Shown here: one piece after another, positions 42,143-54,991 of the stretch
Numbering within the stretch: position 1 is the first letter of the stretch
Layout of the letters: every line of letters begins with the position of its first letter
NCBI GenBank assembly: GCA_963788325.1
Contig: CAWBGJ010000001.1
Location: 124,001-188,000, forward strand
Origin: Prado023 sp963788325
GTDB taxonomy: Bacteria > Actinomycetota > Actinomycetes > S36-B12 > CAIYMF01
Length of the DNA stretch: 64,000 nt
Direction of reading: 5' to 3'
Position numbers and translations under genes: made by a program
The notes under the pieces: model-generated
Database searches by the model: none
Told to the model about the DNA's origin: nothing
What the model saw: only the letters and a program-made list of their open reading frames with translations

Positions 42143-43117
42143 ATGGGCCCGGGCGCCCGGTACGTCGTCAAGACGATCACGTCCGGCGTGGCGACGCTGC
42201 TCTTCGTCGTCGTGTTCAACTTCTTCCTGTTCCGGTTGCTGCCCGGGGACCCGATCGGGCTCTACACGCGGGGCCGCAACGTCCCGCCCGAGCAGATCGC
42301 GGCCCTGCGCGCGGAGTTGGACAAGCCGATCGGCGAGCAGTTCCTCACCTACCTGGCCAACCCGTTCTCCACGACGATCAACTCGGCACGGTTCAACCAG
42401 CCTGTGTGGACCCTGATCGGGGAGCGCATCGGGGCCACCCTGCTGCTGGTCGGCACCGCGATGGTCCTGGCCTCGGTGATCGGCACCTGGTTGGGCATCC
42501 GGTCGGCCTGGAAGCGCGGCGGGACCTTCGACCGGGTCAACACAGGGGTCACGCTGACCCTGTACTCCATGCCGGAGTTCTGGTTGGGCATGATCCTGCT
42601 GATCGCGTTCGGGGTGGGGGCGGGGTTCATCCCGGGCATCTTCCCGATCGGGGGGATCATCAGCCCGGGAGTCGACCCGAACAGCGTGGCGGGGTGGCTC
42701 GATGTCGCGTGGCACATGGTGCTGCCCGTCACCACGCTGGTGGCCGTGTACCTGGCCGAGTACGCCCTGGTCATGCGCGCCTCGCTCATCGACGAGATGG
42801 GTCAGGACTACCTGGTCGTGGCGCGGGCCAAGGGCCTGATGGACAGGGTGGTGCGCCGCAGGCACGCGGTGCCCAACGCGATCCTGCCCACACTGACCCT
42901 CATCCTCATGAACCTCGGGTTCGTGGTCTCCGGGGCGATCACCGTGGAGACGGTGTTCTCCTGGCCGGGGCTGGGGCTGCTCTCCTATGACGCGCTGCGG
43001 GGTCCCGATATCGCCCTGCTGCAGGCAATCTTCCTGCTCTTCTCGATCGGGGTCATCGTGGCCAACACCATCGCCGACCTGCTCTATGCCGTCCTCGACC
43101 CGCGGGTGCGCGCATGA
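42143..43117 (+). CDS. ABC transporter permease, DppB/OppB type
   Basis: A 324-residue inner-membrane permease with about six hydrophobic segments. FNFFLFRLLPGDPIGLYTRG at the start and the EAA-type loop DYLVVARAKGLMDRVVRRRHAVPNA (contact with the ATPase) are hallmarks of the first permease of peptide importers. It follows the binding-protein gene by two bases and overlaps the second permease gene as ATGA. Confidence 0.93.
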   Translation: MGPGARYVVKTITSGVATLLFVVVFNFFLFRLLPGDPIGLYTRGRNVPPEQIAALRAELDKPIGEQFLTYLANPFSTTINSARFNQPVWTLIGERIGATLLLVGTAMVLASVIGTWLGIRSAWKRGGTFDRVNTGVTLTLYSMPEFWLGMILLIAFGVGAGFIPGIFPIGGIISPGVDPNSVAGWLDVAWHMVLPVTTLVAVYLAEYALVMRASLIDEMGQDYLVVARAKGLMDRVVRRRHAVPNAILPTLTLILMNLGFVVSGAITVETVFSWPGLGLLSYDALRGPDIALLQAIFLLFSIGVIVANTIADLLYAVLDPRVRA

Positions 43118-44028
43118 CCACCCCGGTGGCCGCCTCCGACCAGGATCGCAACCTGGCCGGCCACCACAGCGGCGCGCGCGCCACGGTCTCAGGGTGGGCG
43201 CAGTTTCGGCGCAACAAGACCGGGATGGCCGGCGTCGCAGTGCTGGTGGGGTTCACCCTCATGGCCCTGCTGGCACCGCTGATGTTCGGTCCCGAGACCA
43301 TCAGCGTCACCGGCTCGACCGGCGTGCCGCTGAGCCCACCCACGGCCGGATTCCCCCTGGGCACTGATGAGAGCGGGCGCTCGATCCTCGCGCTGCTGGC
43401 GTGGGGTGCCCGGGTCAGCCTCACGGTCGGCTTGGCCGCCACGGTGGTCTCGATGCTGATCGGGACCTTCATGGGTGTGAGCTCCGGGCACTTCACCGGC
43501 TGGGCCGGGGGGCTGCTCAACCGGTTGACCGACTGGTTCCTGGTCATCCCGTTCCTGCCGCTGGCCATCGTCCTGGCCACCGTGCTCGGTGCGTCGCTGA
43601 TCAACATCATCATCGTGATCGGCATCACCTCCTGGCCGGGCACCGCGCGGCTGGTCCGCGCACAGACGTTGTCGGTGTCCGCTCGGCCCTACCTGGAGCG
43701 GGCCCGCGCCCTGGGGGGTGGCGACCTGCACCAGATGCGCCGGCACGTGCTGCCCAACGTGATGCCGCTCGTCCTGGCCAACACCACGCTGATGGTGGCG
43801 CTGGCGATCCTGTCCGAGACCACCTTGAGCTTCCTGGGCCTGGGCGACCCGACGCGACCGTCCTGGGGGACCATGCTCGACGGAGCCTTCACCAACGGCG
43901 CGATGACCGTCGGCGCGTGGTGGTACGTGCTCCCGCCGGGCCTGTGCGTGGTGGCCGTCGTGCTGTCGTTCACGCTGATCGGCCGCGCGATGGAGTCCAT
44001 CGTCGACCCACGGGCAGGGGGTCAGTGA
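43114..44028 (+). CDS. ABC transporter permease, DppC/OppC type
   Basis: A 304-residue second permease. The N-terminal FRRNKTGMAGVAVLVGFTLMALLAPL segment and the EAA loop YLERARALGGGDLHQMRRHVLPNVMP identify the DppC/OppC family; LGTDESGRSILALLAWGARVSL is also typical. It overlaps the neighbours on both sides (ATGA and TGATG), so all five transporter genes form one translationally coupled operon. Confidence 0.93.
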   Translation: MTTPVAASDQDRNLAGHHSGARATVSGWAQFRRNKTGMAGVAVLVGFTLMALLAPLMFGPETISVTGSTGVPLSPPTAGFPLGTDESGRSILALLAWGARVSLTVGLAATVVSMLIGTFMGVSSGHFTGWAGGLLNRLTDWFLVIPFLPLAIVLATVLGASLINIIIVIGITSWPGTARLVRAQTLSVSARPYLERARALGGGDLHQMRRHVLPNVMPLVLANTTLMVALAILSETTLSFLGLGDPTRPSWGTMLDGAFTNGAMTVGAWWYVLPPGLCVVAVVLSFTLIGRAMESIVDPRAGGQ

Positions 44029-45092
44029 TGGCCACGGATCCGCAGCCCGCCCGCAGTCCGGACGGCGGTGCCACCGGGGACCCCTCGCCCCCGGCTCTGG
44101 AGTTCCGTGATGTGCACATCACCTACAAGGCCCGCTCCGGTGACGTGCCGGCGGTGCGCGGGGTGAACCTGAGCCTGCCTGCGGGGGCCTCGCTCGGCAT
44201 TGCCGGGGAGAGCGGCAGCGGGAAGTCGACCCTCGTGTCGACCGTGCTGCGGCTGCAACCCAAGTCGGCCACCGTCACCGGTGAGGTCCTGGTCGAGGGC
44301 ACCGACGTGCAGTCCATGTCGTTCAAGCGCTTGCGGGCGCTGCGCTGGGCCGAGGCCAGCGTCGTGTTCCAGGGCGCCCTGCACGGGCTGAACCCGATCC
44401 AGCGGATCGGTGTGCAGATCGCCGAGCCGATCGAGCTGCATGAGCCGAAGGCGAGCAAGTCCGAGGTCGCCGCCCGGGTCGGCGAGCTGCTCGAGCAGGT
44501 CGGGCTGCCGGCCTCCCGAGGACGGTCCTACCCGCACCAGCTCTCCGGGGGGCAGCGCCAGCGCGTGATGATCGCGATGGCCCTGGCCTGCCGGCCGCGG
44601 ATCATCATCGCCGACGAGCCCACCACAGCCCTGGACGTGATGGTCCAGGCCCAGGTGCTGCGCGTCCTGGTCGACCTGGTCGACACCCTGGGTCTGACTC
44701 TGGTCCTGATCTCCCACGATCTGTCCGTGCTTGCCGACACCTGTCAGCAGGTGGCGGTGATGTACGCCGGCGAGGTGGTCGAACTCGGCCCCTCCGCGCA
44801 GGTCTTCGACAACCCGACCCATCCGTACTCCCGGGCGCTGGCCGGGGCCTTCCCCAGGATCGGCGACCAGACCTACCGCTACTCCCCCACGGGCCTGGCC
44901 GGGGACCCGCCGTTCCCCGGGGAGATCACCGAGGGCTGCCCGTTCGCGCCGCGCTGCCCGGTCGTCCACGACGACTGCGCCACCGGATCGGTTGCTCTCG
45001 TGGAGGTCGCTGCGGGCCGGCTGACCTCCTGCCGCTACCCGTTGACCCACGCGGCCGGCACGACGCCCGACTCCACGGGAGGCACCGCATGA
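44028..45092 (+). CDS. ABC transporter ATP-binding protein, DppD/OppD type
   Basis: A 354-residue ATPase. Walker A GESGSGKSTLVSTVL, signature LSGGQRQRVMIAMALA, Walker B IIIADEPTTALDV, H-loop LISHDLSVLADT. The C-terminal oligopeptide domain has the cysteine cluster CPFAPRCPVVHDDC...CRYP, which in relatives binds an iron-sulfur cluster or metal. The first 30 residues are a variable extension. The start overlaps the permease stop as TGATG. Confidence 0.93.
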   Translation: MATDPQPARSPDGGATGDPSPPALEFRDVHITYKARSGDVPAVRGVNLSLPAGASLGIAGESGSGKSTLVSTVLRLQPKSATVTGEVLVEGTDVQSMSFKRLRALRWAEASVVFQGALHGLNPIQRIGVQIAEPIELHEPKASKSEVAARVGELLEQVGLPASRGRSYPHQLSGGQRQRVMIAMALACRPRIIIADEPTTALDVMVQAQVLRVLVDLVDTLGLTLVLISHDLSVLADTCQQVAVMYAGEVVELGPSAQVFDNPTHPYSRALAGAFPRIGDQTYRYSPTGLAGDPPFPGEITEGCPFAPRCPVVHDDCATGSVALVEVAAGRLTSCRYPLTHAAGTTPDSTGGTA

Positions 45093-46048
45093 CCACCCCC
45101 GCCCTCGAGGCTCGCGACGTCGCCGTGTCGTTCCCCACCGGCCGCGGCAAGGCCGCCCGCGCGGTCGACGGGGTCAACCTGTCCGTGCAGCCCGGCCAGA
45201 TCGTGGCCCTGGTCGGCGAGTCCGGCTGCGGGAAGTCCACGCTCGCCCGCGCGCTGATGGGCCTGCAGCCGCTGACAGCGGGGTCGATCCAGGTGGCGGG
45301 CGAGCCCCTGGACCGCTCGCGGCGTGGGCTCAAGGCCTACCGCCGCCGCGTCCAACTCGTGCTGCAGGATCCGATGGGCTCCTTGAACCCACGCCGGACC
45401 GTGTACGAATCGGTGGCCGAGGGACTGGTGATCCATGGCGTGGACCGCCAGGAGGAGCGGGTCACCGAGGCGCTGTCACGCGTGGGCCTGCGCCCACCGG
45501 AGCGGTTCCTGGACCGGTACCCGCACGAACTGTCCGGGGGCCAGCGCCAGCGCGTCGTGATCGCCGGCGCACTGGTCCTCGAGCCCACCATCCTGGTCGC
45601 CGACGAACCGGTCTCCAGCCTCGATGCGTCCGTGCGCGGCGAGATCCTGGCCCTCTTGCTGCGCCTGCGTGAGGAGCTCGGGCTCTCGCTGCTGGTCGTC
45701 ACCCACGACCTCGGCCTTGCGTGGAACATCGCCGACCGGATCGCCGTCATGTACCTCGGTCGCATCATCGAGGAGGGCACCACCGAGGATCTGCTGGCTC
45801 ACCCCCAGCACCCGTACACCCAGGCCCTGCTGTCGGTGGTGCCCGAGATCGAGCGCCTGGAGCCGATCGTGCTGGTCGGCGAGCCGCCGGACCCCACCCA
45901 GGTGCCGGCCGGCTGCCGGTTCCATCCGCGCTGCCAGGTGCTGCAGGCCGGCCTGCCTGACGAGGTCGCGGCGCGCTGCCGGGGCGAGTCGCCCGGCGTC
46001 CTGCCGCTGCAGGGGGCGCATGCGGCCGCCTGTCACGTGGCCGGCTGA
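45089..46048 (+). CDS. ABC transporter ATP-binding protein, DppF/OppF type
   Basis: A 319-residue second ATPase: Walker A GESGCGKSTLARALMGL, QLVLQDPMGSLNPRRTV (OppF-like Q-loop), signature LSGGQRQRVVIAGALVL, Walker B TILVADEPVSSLDASV and TQALLSVVPEIERL in the C-terminal extension, with a short RFHPRCQVLQAGLPDEV motif. It closes the transporter operon and converges on the C-S lyase gene 30 bases away. Confidence 0.93.
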   Translation: MTTPALEARDVAVSFPTGRGKAARAVDGVNLSVQPGQIVALVGESGCGKSTLARALMGLQPLTAGSIQVAGEPLDRSRRGLKAYRRRVQLVLQDPMGSLNPRRTVYESVAEGLVIHGVDRQEERVTEALSRVGLRPPERFLDRYPHELSGGQRQRVVIAGALVLEPTILVADEPVSSLDASVRGEILALLLRLREELGLSLLVVTHDLGLAWNIADRIAVMYLGRIIEEGTTEDLLAHPQHPYTQALLSVVPEIERLEPIVLVGEPPDPTQVPAGCRFHPRCQVLQAGLPDEVAARCRGESPGVLPLQGAHAAACHVAG

Positions 46049-46078
46049 CGGCAGGCCGCTGACAGCCGGCCGCCCTGG

Positions 46079-47254
46079 TCAGGGACGGGAAGCCACCGCG
46101 GTCATCCGCTGCACCGCCTCGGTGAGGACCTCCTCGGCGCAGGCCAGGTTCAGGCGGGCGTGGCCCTGACCGCCGGGGCCGAACGCCACTCCTGAGGTGA
46201 GGGCCACCTGCCCACGCTCGAGGAAGCCCGCAGCCGGGTCCTCCCCCAGGTCCAGCGCCCGGCAGTCCAGCCAAGCCAAGTAGGTGGCCGCCGGTGGTTG
46301 GTAGCCGATCGCCGGCAGACCCGAGGCGAGCAGCTGGCGCAGCCGCTCGGCGTTCGCCGCGATGTTGGTGTTCACCGCGTCCAGCCAGCTGGGGTCGCTG
46401 AGGTAGGCCGCAGCGTGGCCGACGATGCCCATATGACTGGCGCCGTAGCGCACGGAGTCGGGCAGCCGGGCCCACTGCCCTGCGGACCCGGGCCCGGCGA
46501 TGAGCAGGCCGGCCTTGAGCCCGGCGAGGTTGAACGCCTTCGCGGCGGACGTGACGACGAATCCGTCGTGGGCCACCGACAGCCACGGCACGAACGACCC
46601 GGGGCCCGAGACCAGCGGCGCGTGCACCTCGTCGACCACCACGTGCGCCCCGGTCTGCGCAGAGAGCTCGCGGATCGCGACGAGCTCCTGCTCGGTGTGC
46701 ACGACGCCGGTGGGGTTGTGCGGGCTGCAGAGCAGGAGCACGGCGGCCCCCGCAGACCCAGCGCCCGCGCCGCCTGCTGTGGCCCGGGCGGCGTCGGACA
46801 GCGCCTCGCCGATGGCCACCACGTCCAGGCGTCCCGTCTCGGTCAGCGCGACAGCGACGACCCGACGACCCAGCTCGCGCGCCGTGGCCGCGAAGGGCGG
46901 GTAGACCGGCGAGGGGATCACCACGGGGCCACCGGGGTCGGTCAGCTGCTCGAGCAGGATGCGGATCCCGGTCATCACGTCGGCACACACCACGGTGTGC
47001 TCAGGGTCGGGTGCCCAGTCCCAGCGGGCGCCGGCGAACGTCGCGAAGGCCTGCGCGTAGCGGCGCCCGGGACCGGGGTAGCCGGTGTCCCCGGTGCGGA
47101 TCGCCTCGGTCAGGGCGGCCACCACCTCGGGGGCGGGCAGGACGTCCATCTCCGCAACCCACAGGGGCAGCACATCCGGGCCGTACATCTGCCACTTGAC
47201 GCAGGTGTGGCCGCGAAGGTCGGCTGGGCGGAGGACCTCGAAGGGACGGGTCAC
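46079..47254 (-). CDS. MalY/PatB-type pyridoxal-phosphate aminotransferase-fold enzyme, probable C-S lyase
   Basis: A 391-residue fold-I PLP enzyme. PLWVAEMDVLPAPEVVAALTEAI is the MalY/PatB signature; SPHNPTGVV, VVDEVHAPL and the PLP-lysine TSAAKAFNLAGLKAG follow. Members split the C-S bond of cystathionine, cystine or S-alkyl-cysteine conjugates, releasing a thiol, pyruvate and ammonia. The GTG start overlaps the S58 aminopeptidase stop as GTGA, so the two are one unit, and both lie beside a peptide importer. This supports breakdown of a sulfur-containing dipeptide, though transamination is also possible for the fold. Confidence 0.88.
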   Translation of the reverse strand: MTRPFEVLRPADLRGHTCVKWQMYGPDVLPLWVAEMDVLPAPEVVAALTEAIRTGDTGYPGPGRRYAQAFATFAGARWDWAPDPEHTVVCADVMTGIRILLEQLTDPGGPVVIPSPVYPPFAATARELGRRVVAVALTETGRLDVVAIGEALSDAARATAGGAGAGSAGAAVLLLCSPHNPTGVVHTEQELVAIRELSAQTGAHVVVDEVHAPLVSGPGSFVPWLSVAHDGFVVTSAAKAFNLAGLKAGLLIAGPGSAGQWARLPDSVRYGASHMGIVGHAAAYLSDPSWLDAVNTNIAANAERLRQLLASGLPAIGYQPPAATYLAWLDCRALDLGEDPAAGFLERGQVALTSGVAFGPGGQGHARLNLACAEEVLTEAVQRMTAVASRP

Positions 47255-48369
47255 GAGGGGCCCTGCGCGTCTGGCGCACCGGCCCCGGTTCGCCACGTGC
47301 CCGCCGAGAGCACCGCGGCGAGGTCCGCGTGCGGCAGCGCGCGCGCCCGGTGCCCGCGGGTGCCCACCGTGTCGGCGGCGTTGAGGATCGAGTCGAGCAC
47401 CGCCTGTTCGGCGGCGTCCACGCAGGCCTCGAACAACGGGTCGAGGTCCGACCCCCCCAGACCCGACGACTCCGGGCGGGTGCCACGCGCTGCGCGCAGC
47501 CCCACGGACAGGCCCAGGAAGATCTCGCCGGACCCGTGGTGGGCCACAGACCCCGCCCGGGCCAGGCCCAGGCCGATCCGGGTGGCCAGCCGACGGCAGC
47601 CATGGGTGTCCAGCGGCGCGTCGGTCACGACGATCCCCAGGCACGAACCGCCCGGCGCCCGTGGGTCCGGGGTGACCCCACCCCGCCCGAGCATGCGCCC
47701 CACCGGGGCGCCACCGACTGTCAGCCGGTCGGCCTGACCGAAGTTGGTCAGCAGCACCATACCCACGGTGTACCCGGCAGGGGTCACCCTCGACGAGGTG
47801 CCGATCCCGCCCTTCCACCCCAGGCACAGCATCCCTGTGCCCGCCCCGACCGCGCCCGTCCGGGGTCGGGTGCCCGCTCCGATCGAGTCCCGGGCTGCGG
47901 CGCGTGCAGACTCGACATCGGCGAACTCGACCTGCATCGCGCCGGCGTAGTTCAGCCACGAGTCATCGCACTCGCCGACCAACGGGATCACGACCTCATC
48001 AGCCACCTCGGAGGTCTCGGCCAGCGCGATCCGGCAGGCCGCGTCGTACACCCGCCCGAGCTGCATCGTGGAGGTCAGGTAGACCGGCGTCTCGATCAGG
48101 CCCCACTCCTGGGCCGACTGCCAGCCGGTGCACTCCCCGGCACCGTTGAGCACGGAGCCACCGGCCGACACCGGCCTGGCCCAGAGGTCCCCACCGAGGT
48201 CGAGGACCGTCACGCCGGTTCGGGCTACCCCACGGCCCTGCGGGGGTGCCGATTCGTCACGCACGATGGTGGTGTGGCCCAGGCCCACCCCGGGGACGTC
48301 ACACACGGAGTCCGTGGGTCCACTGGGCATCGCCCCGATCGTCACGCCGAAGTCGGCCAGGCTCGTCAT
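47251..48369 (-). CDS. P1/S58-family aminopeptidase (DmpA-like N-terminal nucleophile hydrolase)
   Basis: A 372-residue hydrolase of the DmpA/BapA family, which releases N-terminal D- or beta-amino acids or small L-residues from short peptides. The proenzyme is cut before the nucleophile Ser in PGGSCLGIVVTDAPLDTHG. CDVPGVGLGHTTIV, SVLNGAGECTGW and GAVGAGTGMLC are family signatures. The ATG at 48369 gives the canonical TDFG-like beginning (SLADFGVTIGAMPSGP); an ATG four codons upstream is possible. It is coupled to the C-S lyase gene and divergent from the HDAC-like gene. Confidence 0.9.
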   Translation of the reverse strand: MTSLADFGVTIGAMPSGPTDSVCDVPGVGLGHTTIVRDESAPPQGRGVARTGVTVLDLGGDLWARPVSAGGSVLNGAGECTGWQSAQEWGLIETPVYLTSTMQLGRVYDAACRIALAETSEVADEVVIPLVGECDDSWLNYAGAMQVEFADVESARAAARDSIGAGTRPRTGAVGAGTGMLCLGWKGGIGTSSRVTPAGYTVGMVLLTNFGQADRLTVGGAPVGRMLGRGGVTPDPRAPGGSCLGIVVTDAPLDTHGCRRLATRIGLGLARAGSVAHHGSGEIFLGLSVGLRAARGTRPESSGLGGSDLDPLFEACVDAAEQAVLDSILNAADTVGTRGHRARALPHADLAAVLSAGTWRTGAGAPDAQGPS

Positions 48370-48444
48370 GGACGCCAGCATGCCAGCCCTGCGGCGAGGT
48401 TGGCTGCAGGGCGCATCGCCTGCGGCCAGTGGGAGGATGACGCC

Positions 48445-49600
48445 GTGACCCCGCCCGCTGAGCCTGCCAACCCTGTCCCGTTCGTCTGGCACCCCCGGAC
48501 CCGCCGGCACCTGCCCGGAGCGGAGATCTGGCTCGGGGTCCGCACCCCGGGCACTGAGGTCGTGGAGCGGGTCAACGTCATCCGTGAGGCCCTGATCCGG
48601 GCTGGGCACCCTGAGGTCACGGCCGGCGACCCGGCCCCCGACGCGCTGCTCGCGGTGCACGACCACGGCATGATCGAGCATCTGCGCAGCATCCACGACG
48701 CGTGGGTGGTCGGTGGCTACGCAGATGACCCGGGACAGGACCGCGTGGTCCCCTACGTGTTCCCCACTGCCGGGATGCTCGGCGGGCTACCCGTGCGCCG
48801 CCCCACTGCCACCCACGCCCGGGCCGGCCAGTACTGCTACGACACGATGACTCTGATCGGGCCCGGCACTTGGGACGCAGTGGAGGCGTCGGCAGGCGCG
48901 GCCCTGACCGCGGCGGACATCGTGGCTGACGCCGCGTGGGTGTCGAGCCCGGCGGGCGATACCGGCCCCGGCTCCCGGACCCCTGCGCCGCTGGCCTACG
49001 CCCTGAGCCGACCCCCGGGCCACCATGCCGCCCGCGCCGCGTTCGGCGGGTCCTGCTACCTGAACAACGCGGCGATCGCCGCCGAGCGGCTGCGTGAGCG
49101 CGGTGCCCGGCGCGTGGCCATCCTCGACATCGACGCCCATCACGGCAACGGCACCCAGGCGATCTTCTACCACCGCGGCGACGTGTTCTACGGCTCGGTG
49201 CACGTCGACCCAGGCGCGGGCTGGTTCCCGCACTTCCTTGGCTTCGCCGACGAGGCGGGCCTCGGGGCCGGCGAGGGCACCAACCGCAACATCCCCCTGC
49301 CCGCGCGCTCCGGGGACGACCGCTGGCTGACCGCGGTCGAGGAGCTCATGCGCACGACGCGGCAGCCTTCGGAGCCGATGCCCTGGTGGTGTCCCTGGGA
49401 GTCGACAGCGCGATCGACGATCCGGAGAGCCCCCTGCGCGTCACCGGCGACGGACTGCGGCCACCGGGATCCTGCTCGGCGGCATGGGCCTGCCGACGGT
49501 GGCCGTCCAGGAGGGCGGCTACCACCTGCCGTCGCTGGGCACGCTGGTGACCGGGACTCTCGCGGGCCTGACCGAGGGCGCGGCACGCGCCGGCCGCTGA
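48445..49600 (+). CDS. Histone-deacetylase-like amidohydrolase (AcuC/APAH type), frameshifted
   Basis: A zinc deacetylase of the HDAC/acetylpolyamine amidohydrolase/AcuC family. Motifs present: RVNVIREAL, SRPPGHHAARA (catalytic histidines), LNNAAIAAERL, LDIDAHHGNGTQAIFY (zinc ligands), VHVDPGAGWFPHF and, in another frame, VVSLGVDSAIDDPESPL and TVAVQEGGYHLPSLG. The frame breaks twice, near 49352 (one C missing) and near 49459 (one G missing); adding these bases gives an unbroken protein of about 385 residues ending at 49600. The GTG start has GGGAGG upstream. Both breaks are single bases in G/C context and look like sequencing error, but a real pseudogene cannot be excluded. Substrate may be an acetylated amine linked to the neighbouring peptide genes. 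Confidence 0.8.
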
Positions 49601-49677
49601 CTGCCCCGCACCGCCGCGGCACGCCCGCGCAGCACGGCACCGCCCGCCCGACTGCATCCAGGATCGCTGGGTCGACA

Positions 49678-49740
49678 GGCCAGCGGACTTGGCTGAATCA
49701 GCTCATGGGCCAGCCGAGTTGGATGGATCGCCGGGATAGG
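49678..49740. repeat. GGACTTGG-type repeat, intergenic copy
   Basis: The first 20 bases (GGCCAGCGGACTTGGCTGAA) match the element in the cysG linker in 19 positions. CAGCCGAGTTGGATGGATCG follows as a weaker second unit. It lies in the 156-base gap between the HDAC-like gene and the convergent DUF6104 gene. Confidence 0.6.
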
Positions 49741-49756
49741 TGGGCAGGGCGCTGAG

Positions 49757-49927
49757 CTACTCGTCGTCGTCGCGCGCCAGCCAGCTGGCCAGGCGGTCCA
49801 CCGCGTTCTCGAACTGCGGGTGCAGGTCGACGAACGTCACCAACTGCTCGCCCAGCCAGGCCAGGCTGACCTCCTCGTCGCCACGCCTGGCGACGAGCTC
49901 CTCGATCCCGCGGTCCGTGTCGTACAT
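49757..49927 (-). CDS. DUF6104-like small protein behind kgd
   Basis: A 56-residue acidic protein starting YDTDRGIEELVARRGDEEVS, with WLGEQLVTFVDLHPQFENAVDRLASWL after it. This matches the small conserved DUF6104 proteins that follow kgd/sucA in Streptomyces and relatives. Function unknown; the constant position suggests a link to the 2-oxoglutarate dehydrogenase complex. It lies ten bases after the kgd stop, in the same operon. The ATG at 49927 is preferred over a longer non-conserved reading from 49981. Confidence 0.8.
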   Translation of the reverse strand: MYDTDRGIEELVARRGDEEVSLAWLGEQLVTFVDLHPQFENAVDRLASWLARDDDE

Positions 49928-49937
49928 CGCTGCAGGC

Positions 49938-53789
<3,852 letters not shown>

Positions 53790-53904
53790 GTCCGGCACCC
53801 TCTCGACGATTCTGGAGCTGCTGTGTCGACCCCGACCCGCTGGTCGCCACACAGGTCTCAAGGCTACCCCCCGACGGCACGTGCGACTCTGGCAGGATCG
53901 GGTC

Positions 53905-54867
53905 ATGTTCGCAGCCAGCGCCGTGTCGTTCAGCTCCGAGGATCCTCTGTCCGGGTTGCGCCTGGGCGAGCATCCCGAACCGGTCGCCCCCGAGGGCTGG
54001 GTCACTATCAACGTCCGCGCGACCAGCGTCAACCACCACGACCTGTGGACCCTCAAGGGCGTGGGGATCGGCGCAGACCGGCTGCCGATGATCCTGGGCT
54101 GTGACGCCGCCGGAGTGGATCCGCAGGGCAACGAGGTCATCGTCCACGGCGTGATCTCCTCAGGCGGGTACGCCGACGAGACCGTCGACCCGGGTCGCTC
54201 GCTGCTCTCCGAGAAGCACCAGGGCACGTTCGCCCAGCCAGTCGTCGTCCCAGCCCGCAACCTCGTGCCCAAGCCGGCCGAGCCGACCCGGGCCGAGGCC
54301 GCCTGCCTGCCCACGGCGTGGCTGACGGCCTATCGGATGCTCTTCACCCGCTCCGGGCTGGTGCCGGGTCAGACCGTGCTGGTCCAAGGTGCCGGGGGCG
54401 GGGTCTCCACCGCGCTGATCGTGCTGGCCCGGCAGGCCGGCTTCCGGGTCTGGGTCACCTCACGCGACGCGACCAAGCGTGAACGTGCGGTGCAGTTCGG
54501 TGCACACGCGGCCTTCGAGTCCGGGGCGCGGCTGCCGGACAGGGTCGACGTGGTGATGGAGACGGTGGGGGCTGCGACCTGGTCGCACTCCCTGCGCTCG
54601 CTGCGTCCCGGCGGCCGGGTGGTCATCGCCGGGGCGACGTCGGGCTCCCAGCCGCCCGCTGACCTGTCGCGGGTCTTCTTCCTTCAGTTGTCGGTGGTGG
54701 GCTCCACGATGGGCACCCGGGACGAGCTCGAGCGCCTGGTGGCGATGTGCGCGGCCACCGGTGTTCGGCCCCTGATCGACCACGAGTTCCCGCTTGCCCA
54801 GGCCGACGAGGCGCTGCGGCACGTGGCGGCCGGCGACCTGTTCGGCAAGATCGTCCTGATCGCCTGA
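53905..54867 (+). CDS. Zinc-independent medium-chain dehydrogenase (quinone oxidoreductase-like)
   Basis: A 320-residue MDR protein. NHHDLWTLKGVGIGADRLPMILGCDAAG is the GroES-like start, and the NAD(P)H fold has VLVQGAGGGVSTALIVLARQAG and VVMETVGAATWSHSLRSLRPGG. The catalytic zinc cysteine is not seen in the usual place, so it is likely an NADPH-dependent quinone or enoyl reductase. The ATG at 53905 follows CAGGAT by six bases (ribosome site or leaderless -10). It is divergent from kgd. Confidence 0.85.
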   Translation: MFAASAVSFSSEDPLSGLRLGEHPEPVAPEGWVTINVRATSVNHHDLWTLKGVGIGADRLPMILGCDAAGVDPQGNEVIVHGVISSGGYADETVDPGRSLLSEKHQGTFAQPVVVPARNLVPKPAEPTRAEAACLPTAWLTAYRMLFTRSGLVPGQTVLVQGAGGGVSTALIVLARQAGFRVWVTSRDATKRERAVQFGAHAAFESGARLPDRVDVVMETVGAATWSHSLRSLRPGGRVVIAGATSGSQPPADLSRVFFLQLSVVGSTMGTRDELERLVAMCAATGVRPLIDHEFPLAQADEALRHVAAGDLFGKIVLIA

Positions 54868-54915
54868 CCCCGCCACCGCTGCTGCTGGCCTCACCGCCCG
54901 CCGCCCGCCCACCGC

Positions 54916-54957
54916 CCTGCCGCCCTGCCGCCCTGCCGCCCTGCCGCCCTGCCGCGA
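54916..54957. repeat. CCCTGCCG short tandem repeat
   Basis: Five to six near-identical eight-base CCCTGCCG units directly after the oxidoreductase gene. Simple sequence repeat of likely variable length. Confidence 0.75.
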
Positions 54958-54991
54958 GCAGATACTCCACCCGAAGGTCACCCGACCCGTG

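Noticed and set aside
46079..47959. 626-codon reading for the C-S lyase
   Set aside because: The upstream half overlaps the S58 peptidase gene; the conserved protein starts at the GTG at 47254.
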